Source: Archaeoglobus profundus DSM 5631 (GTDB lineage Archaea > Halobacteriota > Archaeoglobi > Archaeoglobales > Archaeoglobaceae). Taken from it: a stretch of 64,000 bases of DNA. The translations under genes and the position numbers were made by a program. Location of the stretch: contig NC_013741.1 in assembly GCF_000025285.1 (NCBI RefSeq), positions 744,001 through 808,000 of the forward strand. Direction: 5' to 3'. The notes under the pieces were generated by a model that was given only the letters and a program-made list of their open reading frames with translations, had not been told where the DNA came from and did no database searches. Shown piece after piece: positions 7,447-16,836 of this stretch (position 1 is the stretch's first letter; each line of letters starts with the position of its first letter).

Positions 7447-8279
7447 TAGAGCTCCTTTCTCCTCGCTTCGAGGAGGTTTTCTGGTTTTCCAGCAAACTCC
7501 GATGCGGATTTCACATCAACTCCAAGCTCTTCAGCTTTTTTCAACAGATTTTCCACTTTAGCTCTCCAGTTCAGATCTCTGAGGAGATGATGATCCAATA
7601 CGAGAACTTTAACGCCAGTTTTTTCCAGAATCTTATTTAAATTTTCTAGAGATTTCTCCAGCAGTTTACGACCGAATATGTGAGGCATGTATGTCATAGG
7701 ACCATCAACAAACAGCACGTCAGGATCCGAGGAAATTACGAATTCAACTTGCTCATTCAAAGGCATTCCTTCAACGTCCGATGTAAACAAAAACTTGATG
7801 TCCTCCTCTACTAGAACCTCGAGGACGTATCCTAACTTTGAGTCTTTGCCATGAGGAACGGGTTTTGAAAAAACTATTCTGGTATTTCCAAACTCGAATT
7901 CCTTGGAATCGGCAAATTCTACTTTTGCCTTGAGTAAACTCAGAAAGTAGTGTGCTCTTCTCATCTGACTGAAGTTTATCGCATTCTTAGGATGCTTGAC
8001 GAGTAATATTTTATCATTTAGCACTTCTGGCTCGTTAGGATTGTGGTGATCGTAGTGATAGTGCGTTATTATTACGACATCCGCATCCTTCAATTCTTCT
8101 TTAATCTTACTCCAAAGCTCCTCCTTCTTTCTTAACTCGAGCTCATGTGGAGGTAAACCGAACCTCTTTGGTGCTAAAGCAACACTTGGATCTATAACGA
8201 TCTTCACGTCTTTCGTCTCAATTGCGGTACACATACTCCTAGCTCCAAACGAATCAAACGCTATTGGCTTTATTTTCAT
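7428..8279 (-). CDS. UPF0282-type metallo-beta-lactamase-fold protein
   Basis: About 283 aa. Metal-binding motif THYHYDHHNP (about residues 75-84) is the HxHxDH signature of MBL-fold hydrolases; FTSDVEG (about 166) and LDHHLLRD (about 235) supply further ligands. Opening KIKPIAFDSFGARSMC and IDPSVALAPKRFGLPPHE match the archaeal UPF0282 family, function unknown. ATG 8279 chosen over 8285 as the family begins MKIKP. Convergent with the HD gene. Confidence 0.85.
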   Translation of the reverse strand: MKIKPIAFDSFGARSMCTAIETKDVKIVIDPSVALAPKRFGLPPHELELRKKEELWSKIKEELKDADVVIITHYHYDHHNPNEPEVLNDKILLVKHPKNAINFSQMRRAHYFLSLLKAKVEFADSKEFEFGNTRIVFSKPVPHGKDSKLGYVLEVLVEEDIKFLFTSDVEGMPLNEQVEFVISSDPDVLFVDGPMTYMPHIFGRKLLEKSLENLNKILEKTGVKVLVLDHHLLRDLNWRAKVENLLKKAEELGVDVKSASEFAGKPENLLEARRKELYQKSLD

Positions 8280-8328
8280 TGGCAAAAGTAGCGATAAGTT
8301 TTTATTAAGTTTGGTGCTAGCAAGAGAT

Positions 8329-8413
8329 GCGGGGGTTGCCGAGCCAGGCCAAAGGCGGGGGACTCAAGATCCCCTCCCGTAGGGGTTCGAGGGTTCAAAT
8401 CCCTCCCCCCGCA
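8329..8413 (+). tRNA. tRNA-Leu(CAA), integration target
   Basis: Type II tRNA: acceptor GCGGGGG (8329-8335) pairs with CCCCCGC (8406-8412), discriminator A 8413. Anticodon stem GGGGA/TCCCC with loop CTCAAGA gives CAA. A long variable arm (CCTCCCGTAGGGG) is present as expected for leucine. Its last 51 bp form one end repeat of the 18.5-kb element. The CCA that follows (8414-8416) lies on the element side, not in the original flank. Confidence 0.97.
8363..8413 (+). repeat. attL: 51-bp direct repeat (tRNA-Leu 3' part)
   Basis: Identical over 51 bp to 26845-26895, beginning in the anticodon loop (CTCAAGATCC) and ending at the discriminator base (CCCCCGCA). This is the usual attachment core of tRNA-targeting archaeal integrases. 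Confidence 0.97.
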
Positions 8414-9305
8414 CCACGCTCATCTAATCACCCAATATCACGACTTCCTCAAACTCATTAAGCTCAAAGACATTTCTGATAAGGAAAAGAAGAGATATGC
8501 TACCGCCGTCGATAATTTTTTAGCTGAACTTTCATACACGCTTAATGATGAAAAAATAATTAGTTATATAAACCGATTAAAAAGTAGATACGCTCCGAGC
8601 ACTGCCAGAAAGAGGATAATCTACATAAGGGCATTTCTAAAGTACATAAACCATCCCTTAGCCGACAAAATAGAAATCCCGAAAGTTCCGAAGAAAAGAA
8701 AAATCGTCATAAAGCTGGAGCACATTAGAGCCTTACTCAAAGAGATTGATAATAAGCTTCAGGACCCTTACAGGTTGAAGTTGAAGTCTGCGGTGTTGTT
8801 GTGTGCAACGTCTGGATTAAGGTCTGAAGAGTTGTATAAGTTAAGACTTGAGGACGTAGATGTAGAGAACAGGACGATATTCGTTAGGGCTGAAATAGCA
8901 AAGGATTACGAAGACCGAATTACGTTCTTCAATTTAGAGGCTCAAGAGGCTTTGCTTGAATATCTGTCAGCAGTCAAGCTTAAGCCGAAGGATAAACCAT
9001 TTAGCGCCAAGTCTATTTATCATCACTTTTCCAAGCTCAATACGAGGGCTGGAAAGGTCAAGTTGAGGATGAAGCACATGCGTAAGTTCTTCTCTCAACA
9101 GTCAGATCGTTTGGGGATGCCTACAGCCATTAAGAAGATATTGATGGGCCACGTTATCAGCGACGAGGAGTTTGTAATTCCAAGAGGCTTGGATGTTGAT
9201 TTAACGCATTACGATTTTCAGGATGAAGAGGAACTCAAAAAGATATACGACAAATATTGGAGAGATTTTAGGATAGATCCACGTGGACGTCCACAGGTTG
9301 AGTGA
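8364..9305 (+). CDS. SSV-type tyrosine integrase, C-terminal part (IntC)
   Basis: The frame runs from inside the tRNA-Leu att core to 9305. Residues beyond att hold a SAM-like core-binding domain (SRYAPSTARKRIIYIRAFLKYI) and a catalytic domain: first Arg in TSGLRSEEL, then RKFFSQQSDRLG, GH in LMGHVIS, and a Tyr in LTHYDF as likely nucleophile. It excises and integrates the element. The N-terminal piece lies at the other end, which is how SSV-type integrases are partitioned. A conventional start at 8775 would lose the core-binding domain. Confidence 0.85.
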   Translation, partial: SRSPPVGVRGFKSLPPHHAHLITQYHDFLKLIKLKDISDKEKKRYATAVDNFLAELSYTLNDEKIISYINRLKSRYAPSTARKRIIYIRAFLKYINHPLADKIEIPKVPKKRKIVIKLEHIRALLKEIDNKLQDPYRLKLKSAVLLCATSGLRSEELYKLRLEDVDVENRTIFVRAEIAKDYEDRITFFNLEAQEALLEYLSAVKLKPKDKPFSAKSIYHHFSKLNTRAGKVKLRMKHMRKFFSQQSDRLGMPTAIKKILMGHVISDEEFVIPRGLDVDLTHYDFQDEEELKKIYDKYWRDFRIDPRGRPQVE

Positions 9306-9468
9306 ATTAACTAATTCGACGATTGACTAATCAACCCTATTCTTCCTCTTTTAGCCGAAAGCGAATTTTATAACCCTTGTTTATGTTTGGGTTCGTGACC
9401 TGGACCTAACAGGATCTTACGGGTTCCAGTTGCTCGAGAAGGCCCTGAATTACTACAAATGTCGAAAT

Positions 9469-9825
9469 TTATAAGTTCCAGAGCATTTCGAAGTCTGCGA
9501 TTTTTCCGGCTGTAGACCTCTTAGACTTTGGCTTGGCTTTAGACTTGGATCTACCAGTTTTATTGTTCATCTTTTTGAACTTCTCTCTCGCCTCGTCCAC
9601 GACCTTTATAGCCTTCCTCCTCTTAGCTCCTCTGAAGTCTTCATCTCTCATGACCACCAACTTAAGCAGGTTCAGCCTCGTGGCGGCTAACCTTCTTGGT
9701 ATTCTACCATACTCATAATCACTCAGTATCGCGTTAGCTATCCCTTCAACCTCTTTCAAGCTATCAAGTCCCTTCTTCCCTACATCTGGAACTCTCTTAC
9801 CCAAATACACGTTTTCCCTACCCAT
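9469..9825 (-). CDS. Small basic element protein
   Basis: About 118 aa, unrecognised. The second half is very basic with Lys/Arg/Ser repeats (GRSKSKAKPKSKRS), suggesting nucleic-acid binding or a virion DNA-associated protein. ATG 9825 has GGTGGTG 6 nt upstream, so it is preferred over GTG 9834. Just downstream of another small basic gene (9828-9983). Last gene of the minus-strand block, convergent with IntC. Confidence 0.6.
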   Translation of the reverse strand: MGRENVYLGKRVPDVGKKGLDSLKEVEGIANAILSDYEYGRIPRRLAATRLNLLKLVVMRDEDFRGAKRRKAIKVVDEAREKFKKMNNKTGRSKSKAKPKSKRSTAGKIADFEMLWNL

Positions 9826-9827
9826 TT

Positions 9828-9983
9828 TCACCACCTCAACAATTTTCTCAATTCCTTACCAATCTCGTCGAGGAGATCATCAACCGAATGAACGAACTTC
9901 TTCCTACCGTTAATTTTCAACCCGAAGTAGTTCCCTTCGGGTTCCAGCCAAAAACTGCCATACAATTTCCTCCTCTTCGGCAT
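9828..9983 (-). CDS. Very small basic element protein
   Basis: 51 codons, ATG at 9983 with GAGGTGG 5-6 nt upstream, stop immediately before the start of the next gene. Sequence opens PKRRKLYGSFW and contains NYFGLKINGRKKF, then an acidic-basic helix. No family recognised. Support is the good ribosome site and tight packing. Confidence 0.55.
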   Translation of the reverse strand: MPKRRKLYGSFWLEPEGNYFGLKINGRKKFVHSVDDLLDEIGKELRKLLRW

Positions 9984-9993
9984 TCCAACCACC

Positions 9994-10329
9994 TCAGTAT
10001 CCTCTATTACGCAATATCAGGTTGACAATAACGGGAGTAAACGACAGGGCTATGAACACGTAGAGGAGCGGTTTTGCGAGCTCGGGTAGCATAGCTTGTT
10101 TTATTTCCGTCGGCGTGCTCGGTAATAGAGCTACAGCCCAATAGAGTAACAACAGCAGAGCGGGCAGTAGACTGTCTTCGGTCCAGATGTATATCCCAAG
10201 GAGAATCAGTCCGAACACTAACAGTACCACGAAGGGAATGAAGTTGCTCCAGAGGTTGATCGTAAGAGGAAGAAACTTTCCTTGAAGTGTCAGGTTCATC
10301 AAACTCTCGGCTATCGTCCCATTTATCAT
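9994..10329 (-). CDS. Element membrane protein, about three TM helices
   Basis: 111 aa. Hydrophobic segments at about residues 28-48 (FIPFVVLLVFGLILLGIYIW), 53-68 (LLPALLLLLYWAVALL) and 86-104 (LLYVFIALSFTPVIVNLIL). No known domain. Part of the minus-strand structural/membrane block; probably a virion membrane or egress component, by context only. Confidence 0.65.
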   Translation of the reverse strand: MINGTIAESLMNLTLQGKFLPLTINLWSNFIPFVVLLVFGLILLGIYIWTEDSLLPALLLLLYWAVALLPSTPTEIKQAMLPELAKPLLYVFIALSFTPVIVNLILRNRGY

Positions 10330-10334
10330 TTAAA

Positions 10335-10706
10335 TCACCTCTCAACGCTCCTACCGCTTATAAACTCGATTATGGCGGCGAGATAGCTGAACCAGACCAC
10401 CGCAGTCAGTCCTGTAACTATAAAGCTCGGCAAACCCCAAGAACTGAGCATGATTGGGAAGAGCACCGTAGCGTAGAACATAGCTTGTATGAACCAAGGT
10501 AAGCTCCTAACGAAGTCACCCAATGCGTAAAATACGTCGGTTACGGGATTTGATCCGTACTGATTTGCGGATTGAACCTGTTCGTGTATAGTATTTGCCC
10601 AAGTAGGATCGTGCATGGCGCTGTAACCTAAGTCTAACGCGTTCAGCATTCCTATGATCAGGTTAAACACGAAAATAAACCCGGCAATCAGATAGAACTT
10701 GCTCAT
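10335..10706 (-). CDS. Element membrane protein
   Basis: 123 aa. An N-terminal hydrophobic helix (FYLIAGFIFVFNLIIGML), a polar loop (about 28-65) and two more helices (FYATVLFPIMLSSW and IVTGLTAVVWFSYLAAIIEF). Overlaps the start-adjacent LamG gene end by 4 bp, so translation is coupled. No family recognised; virion membrane protein is a guess from context. Confidence 0.65.
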   Translation of the reverse strand: MSKFYLIAGFIFVFNLIIGMLNALDLGYSAMHDPTWANTIHEQVQSANQYGSNPVTDVFYALGDFVRSLPWFIQAMFYATVLFPIMLSSWGLPSFIVTGLTAVVWFSYLAAIIEFISGRSVER

Positions 10707-12856
10707 TTCTTGTATCCCTCCTCTAACTTACCTAATATCGCCATTACAACAATCAAGGCAATCACGGCACTGCTTACGGGTAGCCAGCCAAAAATCCACA
10801 CGAGCCCTGCACATATTGCGAAGGCGAGTGCGCCAGTTCTGCTGTTTCTCTTGCTAAATAACCCTGCAAGGCAGATTAAACCGCCAAAGGATATTAAAGT
10901 CATAATAAAGTCCTGCGAATAACCGGTTACTTCTTCTCCAGGTAACAGGTTTAGTACGTCTTGTAGGAGTCCTGTAACGTTTCCTACGATCTGTCTTCTC
11001 TCAAACGTTACGTTATCTCTCGTTATGTTTAGCACTACCGTATAATATTTGCTGGAATCTGGCTTAACGAAAGCAAGGGCGTAATCGTTAGCTGTGCTCG
11101 AATCTTCGTATACTAAACTGCCCGATTGGTTATATATCCGTACAACTATCTTTTGCGTCTTGTATTCTGTGTCGTTGTAATTAACTACGATCTTGTCACC
11201 AGCGTCTTGGATACTGTAAGTTACGTTTAAAGGCGTGTCAGAAATGGCGTTAGGAAATACGTTTATGACTTTAGTAGTTGATTCGACAGCTGTAATCTCT
11301 CCAAAGGATCGTTCTACCGCATTTGCTGGATCCCAAACGCTTATGAAGTATTTACCGTTGAATTGCAAAACTACTGAGGCTTTACTCTCTACGTCGAATG
11401 TATCGCTGAAGATCTCGTACTTGCCGTTGTTAATGACTTTTGTTATTATTAAAATTGGGTTATCGTACAGGTTGTATATGTCGTTTAGCTTGAACGTGAG
11501 CAAGACGCTCGGCTCATTCTGGCTTAATATTGCTACGGACTTCTCTACTAACTTTTCTTTTTCAAGCTCTGTAACGTAATATCTCGTGTAGTAGCCATCT
11601 TTGGCAACTCTTATAGTATACAAACCGTATTGAGGCACGTCAGCATGGAACAGGACAGCCTCTTTAGTAATTGAATCGACTTGGGGGCTAATGCTGTGGT
11701 TTGCGTTGAATATGGTAGCGTTGGCGGTTATCTTCTCGCCAGTTGATTCGTCGTAGAATTTGACTCTCAGAGCTTCATACATTGCTTTGATTTCCTCATC
11801 GCTGAGAGCACGGTTGTAGATGCGGACTTCGTCTATAATACCAGCGAAAAATTCCACGCCTTTACAACCTATGCGTAATGAATCGGTAGGAATTACAACA
11901 GGTTCTGGGCAATCTCTTGAAGCTATAAGCTCACCATTTGCGTATAACTTTACGCTATTGTTTGGATAATCGTATACTACGGTAAGGAAATACCACTTGT
12001 TCAAATCCAGTTTGTAAGGATCGTGAAGATAATAATGTCCTCCTTCAGTTCCATACCACTCGAAAATCGGCATTTGGTTTGTGCTCCATTCCGAAAAAGC
12101 CCAACCTTCTCCACCACCACCATATTGTGCAAATCTACCCCAGTCTTTCACTTCAGTAATTTTCACCCATAGTGCAATGGTAAAAGTCTCATTTTCTTGT
12201 AGGCTTTCTGAATTGGGAATCTCAACATAATCATCCTCTCCATCGAATTCAAGTCCGTAACCGTAACGCCCGACAGTCCAGTTTGCACCGTAGATATTAC
12301 CGTTATTACCGTTCCCGCTCTGATCGTCGGCTTGAACCTTGAGAATGCGGATGTTATCTATGTATGCTTGTATGCGATCGTTAGAAGTGGGAGCATACCA
12401 TTGAAACTTTATGTCTTCACCAGCTGGAACAGTCACACTTTCGTTTAGGTATTTTCCTCCCGTATAGCTCTTTACGACAGAACCGCCTACCAGCACTCTT
12501 AACTCTCCGTTGTTTACCTTACCAGAAACAAATACATCATATGTTACTACTATCCTGTAACCGAATGCCTCGTATATGGCTGCCTCATCGCCACTAATAT
12601 CTCCATACAAGCTGTATTCTCCATCCGTTTTCCAATTTGTTGAATAAGATAGTGATCCGTACGAATTGAAATCTTCACTGTTGTTGTCGTCATATAATGT
12701 CTGCTCAAATCCAAAATGGTAGAATTCGTAATCGTCAAAACTCAATCTTAGCACGAGTGAAGGGTCATCCGCTAACGGCGGTGTTACTCCAGCACTCGCT
12801 ACCCCTACCACCCCAAACAATACAATAAAAATTAGTGAAAATAATTTCAGCTTCAT
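10703..12856 (-). CDS. LamG-domain adhesin/spike-like protein
   Basis: 717 aa. Signal peptide (LFSLIFIVLFGVVGVASA). A LamG/concanavalin-A-like jelly roll at about 195-360 (GLEFDGEDDYVEIPN, TFTIALWVKI, GIIDEVRIYNRALSDEEI). An extra beta region precedes it, and Ig-like/carboxypeptidase-regulatory modules follow (about 365-590). Two C-terminal membrane helices (FIMTLISFGGLICLAGLF and a last one near 690-710). Such proteins bind glycans; PAV1 virions carry LamG proteins, so a host-attachment role is likely. Type I/III anchoring in the virion envelope is inferred. Confidence 0.8.
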   Translation of the reverse strand: MKLKLFSLIFIVLFGVVGVASAGVTPPLADDPSLVLRLSFDDYEFYHFGFEQTLYDDNNSEDFNSYGSLSYSTNWKTDGEYSLYGDISGDEAAIYEAFGYRIVVTYDVFVSGKVNNGELRVLVGGSVVKSYTGGKYLNESVTVPAGEDIKFQWYAPTSNDRIQAYIDNIRILKVQADDQSGNGNNGNIYGANWTVGRYGYGLEFDGEDDYVEIPNSESLQENETFTIALWVKITEVKDWGRFAQYGGGGEGWAFSEWSTNQMPIFEWYGTEGGHYYLHDPYKLDLNKWYFLTVVYDYPNNSVKLYANGELIASRDCPEPVVIPTDSLRIGCKGVEFFAGIIDEVRIYNRALSDEEIKAMYEALRVKFYDESTGEKITANATIFNANHSISPQVDSITKEAVLFHADVPQYGLYTIRVAKDGYYTRYYVTELEKEKLVEKSVAILSQNEPSVLLTFKLNDIYNLYDNPILIITKVINNGKYEIFSDTFDVESKASVVLQFNGKYFISVWDPANAVERSFGEITAVESTTKVINVFPNAISDTPLNVTYSIQDAGDKIVVNYNDTEYKTQKIVVRIYNQSGSLVYEDSSTANDYALAFVKPDSSKYYTVVLNITRDNVTFERRQIVGNVTGLLQDVLNLLPGEEVTGYSQDFIMTLISFGGLICLAGLFSKRNSRTGALAFAICAGLVWIFGWLPVSSAVIALIVVMAILGKLEEGYKK

Positions 12857-13158
12857 CTACCACCCCACCGACCTGTTTTTCTTATCGCATAAGCCACAAA
12901 CCAAATTCCGAGTCCGCCGAAAACAGCGTAGGGAATCAGGTTCCAGTTCTTGTCAAAAGACGTAAGCACTTCCTGTGGAACCTGTGTCAAGTCGAAAGCT
13001 TCTCTCGCATCCACGAATATGAAGTGATAAGTTAGAAGATACGCAATGCTAAAAACGAATAGAGTGAGTATCAGCACTATTGCGCCCCATGCCACACCTC
13101 TCTTATCTCTTCCTACGCCTACCAGAAGATTTACGACCCTTCTTGCCATTTCTACCAC
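12853..13158 (-). CDS. Element membrane protein with pilin-like leader
   Basis: 101 aa. DKRGVAWGAIVLILTLFVF (about 18-36) places a charged Lys-Arg-Gly before a long hydrophobic helix, like a class III signal peptide or the processing site of spindle-virus capsid proteins. A second helix (LIPYAVFGGLGIWFVAYAI) lies near the C-terminus. Overlaps the upstream 812-aa gene by 56 bp; a later ATG at 13149 is possible. Minor structural protein by inference. Confidence 0.6.
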   Translation of the reverse strand: MVEMARRVVNLLVGVGRDKRGVAWGAIVLILTLFVFSIAYLLTYHFIFVDAREAFDLTQVPQEVLTSFDKNWNLIPYAVFGGLGIWFVAYAIRKTGRWGGR

Positions 13159-15541
13159 CCTTCTTCTTACCTAACTTAATCCCGAGCAACTGGAACGGCG
13201 TAGCAACAGGATGAATGTATAACCAGAAACGGTAGCGCTCCTTCGTCTTTCGTGAGCTTTTCTCTGTCTTAGCCGGCCCTATAAGTGATTTAGGTCTCAT
13301 ACCTGAACCGCCGGTCGGAGAGGATGGAGGAGTAGAAATTATCGGACTGCTTGGAGGACTGCCAAAGCTACCAAACGATCCAAAACTTCCACTTGAACCT
13401 CCTCCACCAGAACCTCCGCTACCTCCTCTTGATCCACCTGAACCACTTCCACCAGATCTGCCGGAACCTCCTCTACTGGATCCACAAGAACCTCCTTTTC
13501 CTCCGCCTGAAATTCCTCTTGAACCAAAGCTAAATCCTCCTTCGCCCAAGCTAAACCCAAGATCGCTAAATAATGAGCCTATACTACCCATCCTGTAAGG
13601 ATATCTGGAACCGACAGATCCCAAACTCGCTCCGAAGAATCTTCTAAACAGACCTAAACCAACATCGTAAGGTGTAATGTATCTAACTCTACCGTATTCC
13701 TCGTTGTACCTGATAACGTCCAACTCCTTGAAACCCTCTTTAGGAACTTCTACCTCCTTTACTCCTTCTTTTACCGGTATTTTCTCCCACTCTGATATGT
13801 GGATCTTGTGATACTTCTCACCGTATCCTAACTTTTGCAAGGCCCTGCCGAGCCGAGTGCCTTCAAGCCAATCTGGTAGTGTGCTCTGTTTGTAATATGT
13901 AAATCCGACATCTCTAACTTTTTTGAGAATGGTTCCAGGATACTCCAAATCTGGAACTAAGTTGCTTCTGAACCTTGCAGGAGTTATTACTTGCCTTTCC
14001 GTGCTAAGCCCGAATACATTTTCACCCGGAATAAACGTCTCTCCAGATAGTTGTCCCGTTCTTACCTGATACTCGGCAAAGCTTTCTCCCGGTCTTGGCG
14101 GTATGTAATTCACGTAGTCGTGAGTTACGACGGCGGTTTTCTTCGGCCTTGTTAGAGAGAATTTCAGCACACTTTCACTAGTGCCTCTACCTATCCCAAC
14201 GTACGCTAAGTATCCAAGAGGCTCTCCTTCTGGAGAAGGAGCGGATTGATACCAATGTAAAGCATCATATTCCTTTCTCCACCCTGTAGCGTATTCGGGC
14301 TTAGCTTCAAGGAGGACTTCTTCTCCTACCTTAGCTTTGCTGAAAGTAGGATGCTCGGTCATGTGAACTAAGGTGGCTTTCCTTCCAGCAACCTGCTTGA
14401 CGAGAACATCCGCTGTAGCTGGTTCGTATGTTACGTCAGGAACGAATTTTATACCCGGATTTTCAATGTAGTTCGGATTGAGCTTCATATCAACAAGAGC
14501 TTTTGCCTTACCTAATGGTCCACCTACAACTTTAGTCGTTGCCCTACCCAAGACCTCTCCACCAGCTATCTCCCCAGCAACTTGACCGGCGAAGAAAGGG
14601 TTATCCGTGAATCCCAAATACAGCCTCTCTGGAACTGACTTGACCCATTCGACAAAACCAACAGCAGCATCCTTACCAGCCTGAACGGGATTGTGAATAG
14701 CCTCCTTTCCGATATGATAAACGCCCGCTCCAACGTTTACAAGTCCAGAAGCAAACCCTAAGCCCGCCAAAGCTAATCCTTCTGTGAATCTCGCTCCAAA
14801 GCGCATGACTGGATCGTGCAATTGAGAAGCAATCTTGTCTCCCGTAACTTCTATATCCAATCTTTTCTGAGTTATCCAGTTCTGAGCTTCGTTCACTTTC
14901 TGCTCCACTACGTCTTCCTGTGGTTTAGTATCGACGGGATGTAATTGTCCTTGTGCTACAGCTTCGACCCTATCCAGTGGACCCTGCGATTTTACGGGTT
15001 CCATGTGGACGTCCTTAGTTATTATCTTGACACCGTATTTCTTCTCGATCTCTTCGGGAGATGTTCCTTTTCTAAGTTCGTGAACTATTTTCTGTTCGAG
15101 CTCTTCGTGTGTTTTAGATTCACTCGGCGAACTCGATTTGCTACCGCTCGAACCTCCACTGGATGGACAGCCCCACAGTCCTCTCCCTTTACTCACTTGA
15201 GGAGGAGTGGAACTTTCTTTGCTTGGGGATCCACCAGATGAAGATTTTGAAGGTGAGCTTGATGGGTGTTCACTACCACCGCTAGACTTTCTTGACGGTT
15301 CTCCACCAGATGATCCTCCGCTCGGTCTCCCTGATGCTCCCCAAAGTCCTCTTCCTTTCGTGTATGAAAATCCTCCTGAGTAGTGTCCACCGGATGATCC
15401 ACCCGAGTGATGTTCTCCACTCGATCCGCCACCATGACTTGATGAACCGCTTGAAGAGGAGCCTGAAGAGGATGAGCCTGATGGACTTGATTTAACACCA
15501 GTCCCATAACGGCCCGTATTACCACTCCAACCTAACGCCAA
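13103..15541 (-). CDS. Large Gly/Ser-rich element protein
   Basis: 812 aa, TTG start overlapping the ATPase stop region. Residues 1-150 are Ser/Gly low complexity with recurrent KGRGLWG units; 160-300 contain a small-residue hydrophobic region (LALAGLGFASGLVNVGAGV) that could insert in or cross a membrane; 300-640 a mixed alpha/beta region without recognised domain; 650-760 again Gly/Ser; the C-terminus is very basic (KKKGGRNGKKGRKSSG). Codon use matches neighbours. Likely a virion or tail-associated protein, by position between ATPase and adhesin. No family recognised. Confidence 0.65.
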   Translation of the reverse strand: MALGWSGNTGRYGTGVKSSPSGSSSSGSSSSGSSSHGGGSSGEHHSGGSSGGHYSGGFSYTKGRGLWGASGRPSGGSSGGEPSRKSSGGSEHPSSSPSKSSSGGSPSKESSTPPQVSKGRGLWGCPSSGGSSGSKSSSPSESKTHEELEQKIVHELRKGTSPEEIEKKYGVKIITKDVHMEPVKSQGPLDRVEAVAQGQLHPVDTKPQEDVVEQKVNEAQNWITQKRLDIEVTGDKIASQLHDPVMRFGARFTEGLALAGLGFASGLVNVGAGVYHIGKEAIHNPVQAGKDAAVGFVEWVKSVPERLYLGFTDNPFFAGQVAGEIAGGEVLGRATTKVVGGPLGKAKALVDMKLNPNYIENPGIKFVPDVTYEPATADVLVKQVAGRKATLVHMTEHPTFSKAKVGEEVLLEAKPEYATGWRKEYDALHWYQSAPSPEGEPLGYLAYVGIGRGTSESVLKFSLTRPKKTAVVTHDYVNYIPPRPGESFAEYQVRTGQLSGETFIPGENVFGLSTERQVITPARFRSNLVPDLEYPGTILKKVRDVGFTYYKQSTLPDWLEGTRLGRALQKLGYGEKYHKIHISEWEKIPVKEGVKEVEVPKEGFKELDVIRYNEEYGRVRYITPYDVGLGLFRRFFGASLGSVGSRYPYRMGSIGSLFSDLGFSLGEGGFSFGSRGISGGGKGGSCGSSRGGSGRSGGSGSGGSRGGSGGSGGGGSSGSFGSFGSFGSPPSSPIISTPPSSPTGGSGMRPKSLIGPAKTEKSSRKTKERYRFWLYIHPVATPFQLLGIKLGKKKGGRNGKKGRKSSGRRRKR

Positions 15542-16492
15542 TCAAACCACCTCCTCCAAATCGACTATACCATCAAGCTCATCGTCTAATTCCTCCTCTT
15601 CTCTAATCAGCTGAACGAGAATAGGCGTAATGATGCCCCTCGGCGGGAACTCGAACTTTGCCCAAGTTCCAGTGTTCTTATCCTCTATGAATGCCTGACC
15701 CTTATCGGCAAACTTCACCTTGGTCTTGTCGAGAACAGATTCTCGATGTATTTTGGCGCCAGCCATGTAAACGTAGTACATTATCTTTCCGAGGATCCTC
15801 GAATCGATGTCGGTGATAACCTGCGTTGCGCTGTACAGGCTCTTTCTCTTCTGTCTAAAATACCTCAAACTGTTCATCAGGAAGGAAACCATGTAATACT
15901 TGAATCCCTTGCAGTAGCGCTCCGCTATATCATCAAACTCGTCGAATAGAAGGCTGCAGAACCGTTTATCTTTCATCATTTCGTATATGAAGCTATACCA
16001 GAACGCATGCCTAACTGTCATCAGAGTGTCGCTCTTCACCACATCGGCCTGCTTGTATTCTCTAAAGATTGTTATGAGATTTCTGTCACAATATTTTGCC
16101 TCCCAATCTAAGCTCGGAGGATAAACGACGTTTATCATTTCGTTGTCTGCCTTCTCGAAGATTTCTTTGACGGTCCTGTAAGGCTCAAGCTCGTAATACT
16201 GCCTTATGCTGTCCTCCTCGAATACTACCTTGTCGTTTATGTGGTGAAAGATCCTGAATTGAGCCCTTCTATCGGCATGATGCCACTGATCTACCTCTCG
16301 CCCTCTCCAGAACACGACCTCTCTTCCATCAGCATACAAATAGTCCAATAAATGTAAGAGGAACGTTGTTTTTCCGGATCCCATTCCTCCAGATATGAGA
16401 ACCGTAACTCCCTGCTGAAGCTCAAACTTACCGTCTGTTATCTCATCAATTAACTTCTCCGCAAAAGTAACCTTAAGACTCACCAACAACAC
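15542..16492 (-). CDS. P-loop ATPase (Zot/FtsK-HerA-like, packaging or morphogenesis)
   Basis: About 316 aa. Walker A GGMGSGKTTFLL (about 35-46), Walker B-like SLLFDEFDDIA (about 180-190), then STATQVITDIDSR as a possible sensor segment. P-loop ATPases next to structural genes are a hallmark of spindle-shaped and related archaeal viruses, used in assembly or genome transfer. Several TTG/GTG starts near 16480-16492 follow a GGAGGTG site, so the first residues are uncertain. Confidence 0.75.
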   Translation of the reverse strand: MLLVSLKVTFAEKLIDEITDGKFELQQGVTVLISGGMGSGKTTFLLHLLDYLYADGREVVFWRGREVDQWHHADRRAQFRIFHHINDKVVFEEDSIRQYYELEPYRTVKEIFEKADNEMINVVYPPSLDWEAKYCDRNLITIFREYKQADVVKSDTLMTVRHAFWYSFIYEMMKDKRFCSLLFDEFDDIAERYCKGFKYYMVSFLMNSLRYFRQKRKSLYSATQVITDIDSRILGKIMYYVYMAGAKIHRESVLDKTKVKFADKGQAFIEDKNTGTWAKFEFPPRGIITPILVQLIREEEELDDELDGIVDLEEVV

Positions 16493-16826
16493 CTCCTCTT
16501 TTCTTCCATTTCTCCTCCAGCTTCTGCTGGAAGTTGAGAAGCTCCTGAAAGTCGATCAGATCGTTTTCGTAGATTATCACGAGAAGTTCCTCGTGAATCC
16601 TGCTCGCCTCAATCCACGCCAACGGAATCGTTTTAGGATTATAGACGTACTCCATGACGTCGTACAGCCTTTCTCTCAGATTCTTCACCTTTCCATCCTT
16701 TAAAACGGCTGAGACGACTGCTGAAGTATGATTTAGCTTTTGAATGTACTCTGTAAGCCCTTCTCCCAACACTAAAAGACTTCCAACGAGATCTGCAATG
16801 TAGCGCTTGATACTCTGATTAACCAC
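16473..16826 (-). CDS. Element helical protein upstream of the ATPase
   Basis: About 117 aa, mostly helical and without membrane segments, ending in a Lys-rich helix (QQKLEEKWKKRGG). No family recognised. GTG 16826 is favoured because GAGGTGA lies 5-6 nt upstream. Overlaps the ATPase gene, suggesting coupled translation and possibly a partner role. Confidence 0.55.
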   Translation of the reverse strand: MVNQSIKRYIADLVGSLLVLGEGLTEYIQKLNHTSAVVSAVLKDGKVKNLRERLYDVMEYVYNPKTIPLAWIEASRIHEELLVIIYENDLIDFQELLNFQQKLEEKWKKRGGVVGES

Positions 16827-16836
16827 TGCGATCACC

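Noticed and set aside
9361-9468. Possible structured RNA between IntC and the first minus-strand gene
   Set aside because: CTGGACC and GGGTTCCAG pair only partly; too weak to call more than a possible terminator.
13339-15525. Several open frames in the Gly/Ser-rich gene region
   Set aside because: They arise from low-complexity GGT/TCA-type codons; the 812-aa frame matches operon spacing and codon use.
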